Positions 35,776 to 47,962 of a DNA stretch of 64,000 nt are shown piece by piece. Every line of letters starts with the position of its first letter. Position 1 is the first letter of the stretch. The DNA comes from Agroathelia rolfsii (lineage: Eukaryota; Basidiomycota; Agaricomycetes; Amylocorticiales; Amylocorticiaceae): assembly GCA_018343915.1 (NCBI GenBank), contig JABRWF010000004.1, forward strand, positions 806,001-870,000, in the 5' to 3' direction. Position numbers and translations under genes: made by a program. The notes under the pieces were generated by a model. The model did no database searches. It was not told where the DNA came from and worked only from the letters and a program-made list of their open reading frames with translations.

Positions 35776-37670
35776 TCGGGTTTTTGGTGATTGGTGATGG
35801 TGCTGTTGTCATCCGTCGTCGTCGTTGGGCTGGATGATGGACGGATGAATGGATTGATATAATTTGGGTTCATTATTTTTAGATGGACAAAAATCATATT
35901 CATGATCACCCTTATTTTTACACACACTTATACACACACCCCTTGCGATTCAAACCCGCTCGCGTGCATCCTTTCTCCGTTGCCCTCATGTACCCCCTTT
36001 TCTTGTCACGTTACTGCATCATGCATGGCAAGTCTGGACTAGTCTACATACTTTGACACTTTAGTACACTGGACATGGACATATATTTTTGTTTCGTGAC
36101 TATCTGTCGCTTTATAATCTTTGTCTCCTTACTACCTTTATTACTTTTTCTTTCAGTTTTTTCAGTGATCACGACCTAGCGATGCGTACATAAATACAGC
36201 TGCAAATGTAGGCGTATACATATGTTGCAGCAGAAATATATGTAAAAATCTGGATGATACGTGTGTGTATGCATCATGATGCCGTTCCCCTATCAGTTCG
36301 GTACAAGTTAGAGATGATAAAACAAACTTAATAGAAATGTCAGTTTATATATATATATCGATAGAGCGTATTTCCACGTTAGTGCATTGATGAAATTTGA
36401 TTTTGAAATCTAAAGCGCGTTTCAGTAGCGCTCAGCCCTCGCCGCATGTGCGGAGTCGGTTCTTGTATTATAGGGAAACCTCCATTGGGATGGGCGTTTT
36501 TATCATCATGATTAGAAATGAAGAAAAAAGAAACTTGAGTGATGCCAGACCTACAACCCATGATCTAGGGTTCAACTTTTGAGTTATCTGGTCGAGAAAG
36601 AGTGCAATGAGCTAGTTTGTTTATTCGAGAGTAATGATATCAGTATCAAAAGAATGGCAGCATCAAACAGAGGGACCCCCATGAGCTGTAGAGATAAGTA
36701 GGTCATGCATAGGTCAATATTCAATGTTATTCTTCTCTTGCGATGTTTACTAAACTAAAAGGGTTGGTGGCGAGTGGATGCCACGGCTGTGGCTAGTAGC
36801 AGTGGCAATGTGGTTGGCCCATATGATTATGTAATAATATCACTACGCTGACTCGGACCCACCTGCGACTTGTTATCCGACAATATGAAGATCTTGCTTC
36901 CAACGAGTTGGATGTGCTTAAAGCAGAGCCGTGATCTGTGATAGTACGCAAGCATCTCAAAACCATTTATCTTCCACCCTAACCGCGAGCATCAATGTTC
37001 GCAAACTTGAAACCGGTGCCCTTGGGACTTGAATCTTGAATGTTTCTTACCGTACTGACCGTTTCCTTCCACTGGCGTCTGAGCCTGCTAGTGCCACCTG
37101 ACTCACTTTTCAGGCTGAAACGGCATATAATCTGCGGGTACATATGGTACAAGCCATGCCCGCTTGTGGACGAGAAGCCTGGAATGTAATATCACACTGC
37201 CAATTTCAGACCCGGCTATGGAGAACTGGCACTGTGGTATGCTGCTGAAGGAACACTCAGCTTCTTTTCTTCGCGAAACGAGTCCCATTTGCGCTTATTA
37301 GTCTAACCAATTATGAAGATCACGACGGAGCTACCCCAAGTTCTCTTTTACCGATCGGATGACACTGTTTCTCATGCACTACCCCATACAGTCTCAATGT
37401 TTCTCGATTACTCCTCGGTCTGTGTCAGCAACATTTTTTTGAAATTAAACCTCAAGGAACATCAACTAGAAAGCTTGATGTGAGATATCTTGGCGGTCTG
37501 ACAGCTCTCTGAAGGCTCCTCCAAAATCCCGTAATGGCTTATATTGCGCATGTGTCAATTCGCTGTTCGTGGTTATGACTTATATGAAGACCGGCATACA
37601 CTCTGAGTCTCTGTTATCCAAGCCTTGCGGGACACTGAACTGTGATCCTGCCCTTGATACCACAACTACC
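35776..37670. other. Intergenic, no recognised gene
   Basis: About 1.9 kb. A short AT microsatellite (TATATATATATAT) is near 36345-36358. No exon chain or RNA gene was seen. Confidence 0.4.
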
Positions 37671-39384
37671 ATGTTTTCACATTTATCTTACTCTCGTTCC
37701 CCCTCAAATCGAAAAAATAACTCAGAAAGTCCGCGATATACCAGTGCACGTATTTCGCCATCTAGACTAGGTATTGTCGATATAGGAAGCACCACAATCA
37801 CCACTCTAGCAGTCTTGGCTTCTTGTATTTTCATCCTTACTATTTGTTCTGCTTTCTTTGGGGTGGATGGAACTGAGCCCTATGTTCAGAAGATGCTTGA
37901 TGCTATGACGGAGTCAGAGCCTGGAATAGATCTATTACATTCATTGTCCAAAATTCATTCGTTATTTACCTCCCGCTCAGATTATTCTATTTGGGGAAAA
38001 CGTTGAGGTTGAGGTTGAGGACCCTTCCATAATAGTTCGATGGTCTATCATTGCCTGTGGTGAGACCTTGCTTCTGCCGGGCACTGCGGGTATACATAGT
38101 AGCTCGTGTGGGTTGCCTGCTATACCAATATACATATTTGTAGATGGGTACGAACTCTTCTCAAATATTAATATTAAATCAAATGACAATCGTTTACATG
38201 CCAATGACAAAGAATCGTTTTCCTACGACCCCTCCCTCATTCCCTTTGACTCTGCCACAAACCAGCGGGACAAGTAGGTGTCATCCTGCCTAATATGAGT
38301 TTAAACCGAATTCCCACATTGCCTTAGCATTCGGAACCTCGTTCAATTTGACCAAGAATACGACTTAGATGTTCATGATGCTCGTTTGTATCCTTTCGAT
38401 GACTATGACATAATATCTTCTATTAGCATCTCCTCGCCCAATATATCCCTTGCTATTACAAAGTTGGCAGCAGTATGCGAGACCTTGAATTTTCAGATAG
38501 CTGCAACAGACAAAGTTAGTTACTCCTTTTCTGGGGATGGAAGCGCGGAAACCCCTGTACGATTCGTGCAAATCAGCGCCAAACAATCTTCATCCATTCA
38601 AGCCTACACACTCTTTTTATTCAGTGTAGGCTGGATGTATTGCCAACTTCTGGCTAGGGCTCAGAATATCCGATAACAAGTCCATGCGGATGCACATCTT
38701 TGCGGGGTTTGCCATTGTCATCACACTACCTCGGATACGCAATAGTACGGTTGATGCCCCTGGGTTCGAAGGCGAGTTTTAAGTCCATTTCAAGGAATCT
38801 ATTCTAATATATTACACGTAGGTGTTTTGATTGATATGGTCATATCATTAATTATGGCCTTGTCTTCCACCGAATCTAATTGAGGTAGTGATTGTCTAGA
38901 TTGCATTGGGTATTCTCCCCAAGTGATACTCTCTGGCTTCACCGTAATCTATCTGCTTATCGTACACAGAGCTCGTGAACTGAGCAGCGAATCCAACTTG
39001 CGCATCAACACCGATTCGGAGTTACATTTCACCCTTCCGACGACTCGTGCATCGGCAGACTCGTTTCAGGAGAAGACCATGTCGGCAAAAAAGGTGGGCC
39101 GTCCCAAAAGGCTGAAATTGAAGGTTATGGATGGCCAGCAGGCTCGAGAATTCGACCAACCTTTTCGGTCGGTTCTTAGCAGTGCAACGCCTACCACACC
39201 ATCGTTCATGCGGCCCGGTCTAAAGTCATTGCTGCTTGGTGAACAGTGTCAGAGTCTTGAATCTGACGAGTCTAGATCTGGACAAGAAGCAAGCAGGTTA
39301 GTAGGAGCAACGACGAACGGCAAGTCCATATTTCCGCTTCCTGCTTATTCACACCACCCATCCCCAAGTGGAGACGTAGACTAA
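37671..39384 (+). CDS. DUF4436-like membrane protein, possibly degenerate
   Basis: Resembles the DUF4436 family of fungal multi-span membrane proteins of unknown function. Seen in order: N-terminal TM (TITTLAVLASCIFILTICSA, ending near 37855), luminal domain from 37981 (IVRWSIIACGETLLLPG, CGLPAIPIYIFVDGYEL), an intron 38275-38328 joining to the block QEYDLDVHDARLYPFDDYD at about 38350-38410 (the YPFD motif is family-typical), TM segments (SIQAYTLFLFS; MHIFAGFAIVITLPRIRNS near 38700-38750 followed by DAPGFEG), and a last TM (VILSGFTVIYLLIVHRARE) with a cytosolic tail ending at 39384. Problem joints: the link from the first TM to 37981 needs a weak donor; near 38625-38680 the frame changes unless a 55-nt intron with acceptor AAG is used; 38780-38900 has several stops and no convincing pair of sites. 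It may be intact with unusual introns or a young pseudogene. Confidence 0.55.
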
Positions 39385-40483
39385 ATGAATGAATAAATCA
39401 TATCTTCTTGTGTCATATACTGAATGCTTGAAAGCCTCGCCCACTCGTTTCCCTTATCCCTTATATTCTTTTCTTGTCCTTACTTTGCATTGTTTACCAT
39501 TTATTCTCTTGAGTGTTACAATTGGACAATCTTTCTCCAAATCCTACTCACTTCCACTCTTTTGCTAAAATATCACACTCCTTTAACTTGAACTATCTCT
39601 TCTCCGTAAAAATATTGCCAACATAGTATTCTGGACCATTTGTGCTTATTTGTCTACAGATGTACACTACGCTTTACATTACTTCAACAAATTAAATGTA
39701 TTATTATAACACCACTATCTTTTTTGTCTTATCTATTATCATTTTTGGTTGCAAGACGGTGGTTATTAATATATAGGCGGGATTACAATAGGCGGGATTC
39801 AGAAACAGGGAAATAATCCAAGTTACAGAAGTATTCAGGAGTAAGTCGTAGCTCAAAGCATGGTTCACCTCTATCCCTCACCTCTAGGGTGTTTCTGCCG
39901 ACATGTGCCCGTGTATCTATAAGCCCCTAATCAAGAGACTCGTATTTCAACATGATTACATGAGTTATCACCGGCGGGAATCAATTCTTCTGGGTTGGTA
40001 GTTCTACAAACTTGATAGATAATGTATCCCGAGAGACGCTACAAGCAATTTCGAGTTTCTTCAGGTACATGATCTATGAACTTAATGAGCAGAGATATTG
40101 AAAGATGAGTGGGATTTTCATTCAACTTCACCCTGAAGTTCAATTTCCGTGATAGATGAAGGTACTTTGCTTGGGCTCAGAGTTCGTCAGCAATCTGTCC
40201 AATGGGATTCGTACGAGTATTTGGACAGAGAGCCAGCTATCAGACGGGGGGGGGAGGCTTGGGGGATCTGCGATGGGGATCGAACATCGGCTGGCATTCA
40301 TAGAAATATTTCATTGTTAGGATCAAGGATCCAACCGGATTCATGGTTGAAGTTGAAAGTGTTCCATGTATCACAGGTAGAATAATTCAAACCAGATTTT
40401 GGGAGATCTTGGGAAAGTGGGAACCCGTAATCAGGCACCAACGGTCGTTCATAGCTGTTTGTTGTTTGAATGACGAAATTGAA
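39385..40483. other. Intergenic, no recognised gene
   Basis: No supported features. The last 300 bp flank the C-terminal side of the NACHT pseudogene. Confidence 0.4.
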
Positions 40484-41700
40484 CTAATCTATGGGATCAC
40501 GTTTGATATAGTCGCAGACCGTGAATGCATAGATGAACAGCTTATCAGTACAGTCCGCAAGCCTCTGAATCTGGTTGTCGGTCGGCCATTCCTTAGCAAG
40601 CTTCTTGTTTGAGTTCTGTTTTAGTTGATCGAGGATGTGCTTCGCATAGAGCTGAATATCGGCTTTGACCATGATTTCTTCTATTTCGTGAAGGAGCAAA
40701 ACTCGAAGGTGAAGGCTGAAAAAACTTCTCTCGAAAGTTGCCTTCTGGCCGACTCGTGAGGAAGAATCGAAAAGGCATGTCCTCCGCTCTCTTCTAGAAA
40801 CTCCGCGGTCGGTCTCGTCGGCTTTAGTGCCTTCGTCAAAGGCGTCAATAACCGGGATCAATGGCGTTGAAAGCGCATGCAGTGCTCTAGAGCACAGTTT
40901 AACGAGTAGTTGCTCAAGCTGCATGTTGATCGGAGCATTCGCAATATCGGAATCTCGTTTCAAGCACCTTGCTAGGCTCGTGGATTGAACCGCGCCGGAT
41001 GACGTGCCAGAGTGATTATAATACGCGCAACGTTTCGTTATTCAGCAAAACCACACCTTGAGCAGAAGAAACTTGCTCCGAGCAACCGAGCTCCAGGAGA
41101 TGATCACAGAGCGTGCGAGTAATAGCCGACTTTCCTGTTCCGGCCATACCACTAAGCGAGAAAATGCGCGACTTGCTAGCATCTTCAAGTTACACCATTC
41201 GATCGTGGCTTTGTCAGATCTCAACATGAGATCTGACAAAGCCACGCAACGAGTTCCTATCAAACATTTGTCCTCCCTTCGAGCGCTCCAGCCCGCTTCC
41301 GCCGTGACCTGATTAAGTCTATCAAGTTGTATGTCACCAGCTATAAATGCCAACGAGATGTTATTAAAATATTAGGATGGTGGTAGATTGGAGCACATTA
41401 CCCAAGTCATCGACTTTCTATACTGATGGTCATGAGTCCTCTTCAAGTTCGCTGCCAATAGCAAAGTATGACCCACCATTTCTAATTGTCTGACATGATC
41501 TTCGATAGCCATATTTATGTCCAGGTCGATTACTATCAGCCTTGGTTAATCTGATTTTTGCACGACGCACGCTCGCCATGAAGAAATCAACGACCATGGC
41601 TAGCGACTGCAGAAGCTCCGTCGCTATCTTGTGATCTTCATGCACAAGGAAGAACTTCCGAGCCTCATCTTTGCCTGTTTGCGTGTCGATGTATACACTA
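40484..41700 (-). pseudogene. NACHT/STAND NTPase pseudogene
   Basis: Fragment of an NLR-like STAND NTPase of the kind that forms large families in mushrooms. On the minus strand, in order: an N-terminal helical part (TELLQSLAMVVDFFMASVRR, 41640-41580), a linker (CLIGTR, about 41270), the P-loop SLSGMAGTGKSAIT (about 41121-41160), DSDIANAPINMQLEQLLVKL, a Walker B-like LIPVIDAFDEG (40829-40863), the sensor region PFRFFLTSRPEGNFREKFFQ (40780-40720) and a winged-helix-like end (VKADIQLYAKHILDQ, LADCTDKLFIYAF). These pieces lie in different frames: at least one shift before the P-loop and two after Walker B. No WD40, ankyrin or TPR sensor domain follows. A 20-bp inverted repeat (41204-41246) disrupts the linker. 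Non-functional as an NTPase unless the assembly is wrong at several points. Confidence 0.75.
41204..41246. repeat. 20-bp perfect inverted repeat
   Basis: Arms CGTGGCTTTGTCAGATCTCA (41204-41223) and its exact reverse complement (41227-41246) are separated by 3 nt. The size and near-zero spacer are typical of a snap-back or template-switch mutation. It sits between the linker and P-loop codons of the NACHT pseudogene. As transcribed RNA it would form a strong hairpin, but there is no terminator-type T run. Confidence 0.9.
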
Positions 41701-43272
41701 ACAGCATTTGCCCATTTGAAAAATAGCTGAGAGGGGAGAGAGAGAGAGAAGGCTACAAGACCACGACACTCACTCCGCTAGTCCAACAAGTCTTTTGTTG
41801 TCCTGATCAGCCGCCGTTTGGTCAATGGCGGTAAATAATCAGCTGGGGTGACGTCAACTTGGACGAAACCTCAAAAAAGTCATGTCCATCATCTGTTTAA
41901 ATATTCAGTCATAAAAACCAGTTGAATGATCTACATCAATCCTACCTACATCTAACTGGTCCGGCACAACTGACAGCGTTCCAAGAGCAGATTAAAGTGG
42001 TTGAAACGAGGACGAGGTCTTTTTTTACCGCCACTAAAACGCGCTTGAAAACCGACTAGGTTGTCGTCGAGTCCCCGTTGTCTTGAGCCTACCCATGATC
42101 TCGAGTTGGCTGCAGGCCCTCGCTGATATCCTTGAGATTTGCCATGGAGGCTAGATAGCGCTGTAGAAACGCTAGGTTAAGTCTTTTCCTCATCGTGGGA
42201 GTAGATGGGTTAAAAACCGTCCTGGAGAACTAGCTCGAGTGTGGGGGGATTTTGATTTTTTGTCGTCCCTGAAGTAGATTGTCGAAAAAAAAAATCTTAA
42301 CACCGAGCTTTTCTCTCTCAGAAGGCATAATCAGGTATACGTGTGTGTCCTGGATACATAACATATTATGCATGAGAGTCCCGTATTTTTGCTGAACTTG
42401 AGTAGCACAAGTTCGGTTTCAATTGCATATGGCACTACATTTTATGTGATACCGACGAGGAATGGATTATGAAGAAGATATCAGTCATCGTTTAATGCAC
42501 TGGTGTGATGTGCGCGATGCAATGCTAGTATGTGTTGACGATAGGGGCAGTGGCTTGCTACCCGAACACAAGAAAGCCGGACCGCACTGTCAGCTGTGGC
42601 GGCAAAGTGTGTATTTAGAAGCTCCAAGTTCGGGCTGGACAAATCCACCTGAGATCTTCTACACCAGCGAGGGAAAAACCAATATGCATTTTCTCTCTAC
42701 AAACAAAAATGGAGGTGTACCAAAAAAAAAAAAAAAAAAGTCGTGACCGTAAAAGGAACAGAGGAGTGAAAGAAGATGAAGAGATTCGTAAAAGGAAATA
42801 TGGACAACTAGAAACAGAAGATGCAAATAGTGTCCGCGTGTGTCATGCAAAAAAAAGTCAAAACCAAATCGGGAAAACAAATGCCTCTATGTATGTATCT
42901 ATATTGAAAACGGGAAACTTTATTAGGGATACGGAGATACGAAGCCTCTAATGGTCAAAGCAATGCGATGCGATCCACGGCAGAACAAGAGAGGACTTGA
43001 TCTTCTTCGTCGGCGCACAGTGAAGCGCGCCGTCCAAGCTAAAGGGTTGTTGTACCCGCTGAATCCTCTCGAATGTGCCGTGGGCAAGCCGCTGCTCCTT
43101 GTACTTTGTTGTAGTTACTGAGTCATGATGAAGTACGTGGTGGAAGCCACCCCATTCATCACACTCAGCAAGAAAGGCCCAATCTTTTGTACAGTGCGCG
43201 TGCACCTATAACTTACACCATTCTTCCCTCTCTCTCAACCAAGAAAATATAATCTTTTTTTTTTAGTACCAT
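41701..43272. other. Intergenic with poly-A tract
   Basis: No gene is recognised. An A18 run is at 42722-42739 and an A10-type run near 42285. The A18 tract could be the tail of an old retroposed copy, but no parent sequence or target-site repeat is visible. Confidence 0.35.
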
Positions 43273-44479
43273 TTACTTGGGCAAGGCACCTGGCACGAAG
43301 AAGAACGAGATCGCGACGATGAGACGCACACCGGTGCCGATGCCGAGCGTGGCGGCGGAGCCGATGCTAGCGAGGAGCGCGCGGCCGAGGAAACCACCGA
43401 GGAAGAGGGTGAAGATTGCAATCATCTTGTGATCGCGCGAGACGATCCAGCTGCGCATGTGGAACAGCTTCGGGTCCGCGACGAGTTCACACCAAACGGA
43501 GGTGAGGACGACTATTGACAAGGGAAGAGAGAAAAGTTAGGATATATGCGCGTGATTGATGCATGAAAGAAGTGTACGTACCACTGGTGGCGAACTGGGT
43601 GTTGAGACGTTTAGCCATGATACTTTGTACACCCAAGCTGCAGCTGAGTAAGCCAGTGGCAACATAGCCCAGGACGGTCGTCCAGGACGGGTTGCCACGG
43701 TTGTCGGCGAGACTGGGCTGACCATTCTTCCAGACACAGATGGCTGCGGCCATGGTGAGCAACGCCTGGAAGAAGGAGCCGAGCATAAGCCAGCGGCGCG
43801 ACTTGTTGCCAAGTCTATCGCCGAGACGGGCGAAGAAGGAGCCGAGGAGGAAGGCGAGCAACGATGTGAGGGCCATGCGATCCGAGACACGGAAGCTGTA
43901 GTCCCGCTCGGCGACTGGGCCTTGGAAGAGACGAGCGAGGGCCATTGAGAGCTGTTGGTTGTTGTACAGATGGACGGATGCATAGATGGATAATGATAAT
44001 AATAATCATAGGGAGAGCGTATATACGCAGAGAACAAATGTTCATCAGCAACATATAGATAGAAAAAGTAAAAAATAGGACGTTATGTCCGTCCGTGAGC
44101 TTTGAGAGTATATATAAGAGATGATGGAATGCAAACCCACCTGAACGGTGTTGCCCGTTTGGAAGCCTGCCCAGACAAAGACGCTCGAGTACGTGACCGC
44201 ATTGACAAGACCGGTCATGAAGCAGTATGCAGCAAGCGGAAACGTCGACTGGTTCGGGTCAACGTCCTGGCTGAGGAAGGTCTTGAGGCTGGTGACACTC
44301 GAGGAGCGCTTGGGCGGGATTGGACCATTTCCCTGCTCGAGATCGGGGACGGCGTCAGCACGACTAGCAAAGGAGGCCTTGCTCTTGAGGGAGCCTTCAG
44401 GTAAAGCAATAGGACGACCGCCGACGACGGTGACCTCGGGCGAGTTGGGAAGTTGAGAAGAGGTTGCAAAATTGGACAT
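43273..44479 (-). CDS. DUF1275 family membrane protein
   Basis: Multi-span membrane protein of the DUF1275 (YoaK-like) family, function unknown, possibly transport. Three exons in gene order: 44141-44479, 43582-43951 and 43273-43511, giving 315 aa. The N-terminal 75 residues are hydrophilic (MSNFATSSQLPNSPEVTVVG onward). The family core starts with FPLAAYCFMTGLVNAVTYSS and FVWAGFQTGNTVQ; later parts include MALTSLLAFLLGSFFARLGD, VLGYVATGLLSCSLGVQSIM with the conserved NTQFATS, and helices near the C-terminus (IAIFTLFLGGFLGRALLASI, VRLIVAISFFFVPGALPK). About six TM helices. Start at the ATG 44479 because the upstream extension in the same frame is unconserved-looking and lacks a good start context. 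Confidence 0.88.
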
Positions 44480-47400
44480 TATGAAAAGATAATGAAAGGA
44501 AAGGCAGGTGAGTTGCTCGTCACAGTCAAGGAGAGCGCTGCTAATGGTGGTGCTGCTGGGGAGGGCAAATGAGCGACGAGGGATGAGATGAGGAATGAGT
44601 GCGTACTTTTCATACTCGTTCGGTGGGCGATCGATCCTGAGATTTGTGACTTCGGCACAACCAAGGCCGACGGAATGGCTAATCTCCACCAATAATAACA
44701 TGCTTCATTGACAGATAAATCACCTGTCTTATTCTCTCATCACTGGACTAAGTCCATCCATTATCCCCCTCTCTTCCCTTATGGTCTCGACGCTTGTGCC
44801 GTGGTCGCCTAGAACTCTTCTCTATTAAGCCCAAGCCCCTCGATAACACAGCTTTTCTTCCTCCCTCGTATTCTCACACTCTGGCTGTGTATCATCATCG
44901 TTGTTTACGCGTGTGCCAAGCCTACTGACACACGGCCCGCCTGCTTTCCATTTCTTTTCTCCGCTCAAACGGCGCCAAGGACACCAGTATAACCCCCTCA
45001 AATGAGCCTCAATTTTCTCGGACAAGAAAAATTGCATACTCCACCAGCATCCCTGCGATGGTGGAAAAACCGACACTCGCCACTGCCGTAATCGACCCAT
45101 TGCTTTCGTATATCCCCCACTGGCGATCTCCAGAAAAAGGTCTTGGAGATGGTATCCCCAAGAGAACCAGAGTTACCACCCCAGTCTTGGAATTAGCTCA
45201 TTGACGCCGGGCCAAATCCACGCATGACCCATGCCTGTTCCAACACATCATCGAACTGTGGATAATAGTAAATGCTATCCACTACTGTTGAGGTCCTCTT
45301 CTTCCTCGGAGCCCCGTATGCTCATCATATGATAATCTCTCATTCCGTAGCGTTCCGTGCCCCCTCTTCTTTTTATCGCTGTGACCCTCATCATCGATAT
45401 CGTTTTCCCCCTCTTGCCTAGTGCCAGCAATGAATACATCCCATACACCTGTGATACATGTCGTTTTGTTGGCATAATAACGTTGCTCACACGCAGATCA
45501 AACTTCATTTTGCTGTCAGTCTAGACCACACGTTTCAATTCAATCATGATTCTATCAAATCACCGCCAAGAAAGCCGGATAGCATGATAACCACAATGAG
45601 ACGCCGAACGAAAACCAGGCGTCTCCACCACACAAGAGCTCTGGCATCGTATCGTGCGATATTCTTGGTATGTGCATAGCTTCCTACACGTAAGAGATTG
45701 TGCGATACATCGTAATGTGCCTACCTAACCGGTTGATTGAGTTGCTCCAAACTGCTCCGTCAACCTCCTCCAACCATGCGAACCTACTACCGCCCCGTTG
45801 CCGTGCTCCATCTGCCGTTGGCGGACCGACTCGAAGAGCACGAACCCGACCGGCATACACAAAAAACTCAATTGGTAGGCCATCATCGAAACATCCCAAC
45901 GACAGTTTTTTTACCGGCGTCGGAGCATCAAGTCAACCGGTTATTGCGTCAATTCTCCTTTTACGGGCACCTGTGCTAATGCTGCTGCTGCTGACGTGAG
46001 CAATCGTGGCTCCAAATATTGTGGCTACTATTTGACAGATAGTCACGTTACTTTTGGTCATGGATCGGTAATGACCTTTTTTGGTTTTTACACAAAAAGG
46101 AACTGATTTAGCAGGAGTGAAAGAGGCAATATAGATACTAGTGTACAATTTTGTGTAAATAGTTTATCATTCTAATAAGATTGTGATATGCTTACCAGGA
46201 CGAAGGGAAAAATATGGCCCCAGTGAGTAAATGCAGGGTTTGTTCGGAGTTGGTGGTGTCTTGATCATAACAATCCTTTGTGGTTCTACGTCGCTCAAAT
46301 GAGCAGCAGCCCTTGTCAATCAGGACAGGTCTCCATCGTTAGTCACAACCGTTGTTGAACGGTGGAAAGCGAACTTGAAAGAACATCGACCGGGTTGGAG
46401 CCTATACGGGGATCAACGGTGGTGTTCTATTAGTCTCCCTCTGGTCATGTACTGGCGATGGGCATCGCGCGTATCCTAGGATACCTAGAGACGGTATGAC
46501 AATGTATGATGTATTTTGTGATTCATTCATGGTTATATCATAGATAGCAATTCAAATCCCTAAATGGTTAGTATACGATGTGGGTACTCATAGAGCCATG
46601 GATCGTAGGTTTTCGGCATGTCAACCATGGACCACACCATCATTAATTGCGATAAGCTGGTCCGAAACAGGACTTGGGGGCGCCGGAGCATATATGCGCG
46701 GGTATGTGGCGTATATGGTGTCATACGTTCTCAAGCCTGGATACGATGATTTTTAACTATGAGGAAATGCCAAGTCACGAAGAAGTTGCTTAAATGTATG
46801 CCAGCAGTGCATTATCTTGTCGAACAGCCTACCAGGATGGGGCAGAGTGGTAGCAAAATCCCTACTAGTACGTCAAACATCCAGCCCCTGCTCACGTCTG
46901 CGGATCAATACATAGTATCACTTTCTGGCACCCATCATATGCTATTCTGTTAAAGCATATTAATTCAAATTCTAGGTATTTAATACAAGTGACTATGAAA
47001 AGTCTAGCAAGAAGGGAACTGTTATTAGGACTGCCAGTGAAGAGCGTCTCTTCTAACTGAAGTTACTCTCCGCCTACCAACCGATATACATCAACAAAAT
47101 GCGGTTCTGAATTCCCACATAACGTTCCGATCTCAGTGAGTGCAATAAAATATCAGACGGCAGATAGTTTCCCTTAGGCAGGCTCCCCCATTCACTGACA
47201 CTTATCCAGATAGGCGGCAGAGATGAACAACGACAACTCGATGGATGTTCACACATTCGGCCCTACTAGTAATCTTGCTTGTGCTGACTCATTCATGTAA
47301 TTACATGGTTTTAACTACCTCTTTGTCTCTAAAAAAGGACATTGCTTAGTTTGGTCAAATAAAAGAGGGTGCCATTGAATATCATCACTCGGACGGAGCT

Positions 47401-47962
47401 CCGATAGTCTCGTGCCCAGCCTTTTATTTTTATATGCTTCGATTGAACGGCACTACATGCATTGAGAATTTTATTAATAAAAAAATCAAGCTATTTGTTT
47501 GGTTCAGGTGCCAAACTCCATCGAAACGATTAAGCTGGTTAAAATGCGCACTCATCGCATATATTGACCAGTAGCTCATTACATGAAGTCTTGCCTAAAA
47601 GATATTAGCCATACCAAATTTCGACCACTTGCAGCTTTGAGCACTGGTGTCAAAGAAGTTTTATTACAAGGTTTAGCTTTCCGCTCCAGTCCAGTTTTTA
47701 TCAACAACATTGTTGATAGAACTATGCCATCTTGCTACTGATCATATCATGATAGTGATGTTCAAGATATAAATTGCGTCAAAATATCTGAGAACTGAAG
47801 ATTAGCCGTGCAAATGAGGGTGCATAGTATAAATACCTGTCGCAGTGTGTATGTAGCAACATAATATAATTCTTGTACCTCCCTTTTCATCAGTAGACCA
47901 AACAACATAAGCTACACCATTGGTTATTTAGGCAAAAAAATCGAGACAAATAACACTGCGAA
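44480..47962. other. Long intergenic stretch
   Basis: About 3.5 kb with only short frames that lack any family resemblance (for example 45700-45999 + and 45737-45979 +). The first 500 bp are the DUF1275 promoter. AT content rises after about 47 kb. No repeats or RNA genes were recognised. Confidence 0.4.

Noticed and set aside
42722..42739. A18 tract as a retrotransposon or processed-pseudogene tail
   Set aside because: No coding remnant upstream on the plus strand and no target-site repeat around it; simple-sequence expansion is sufficient.
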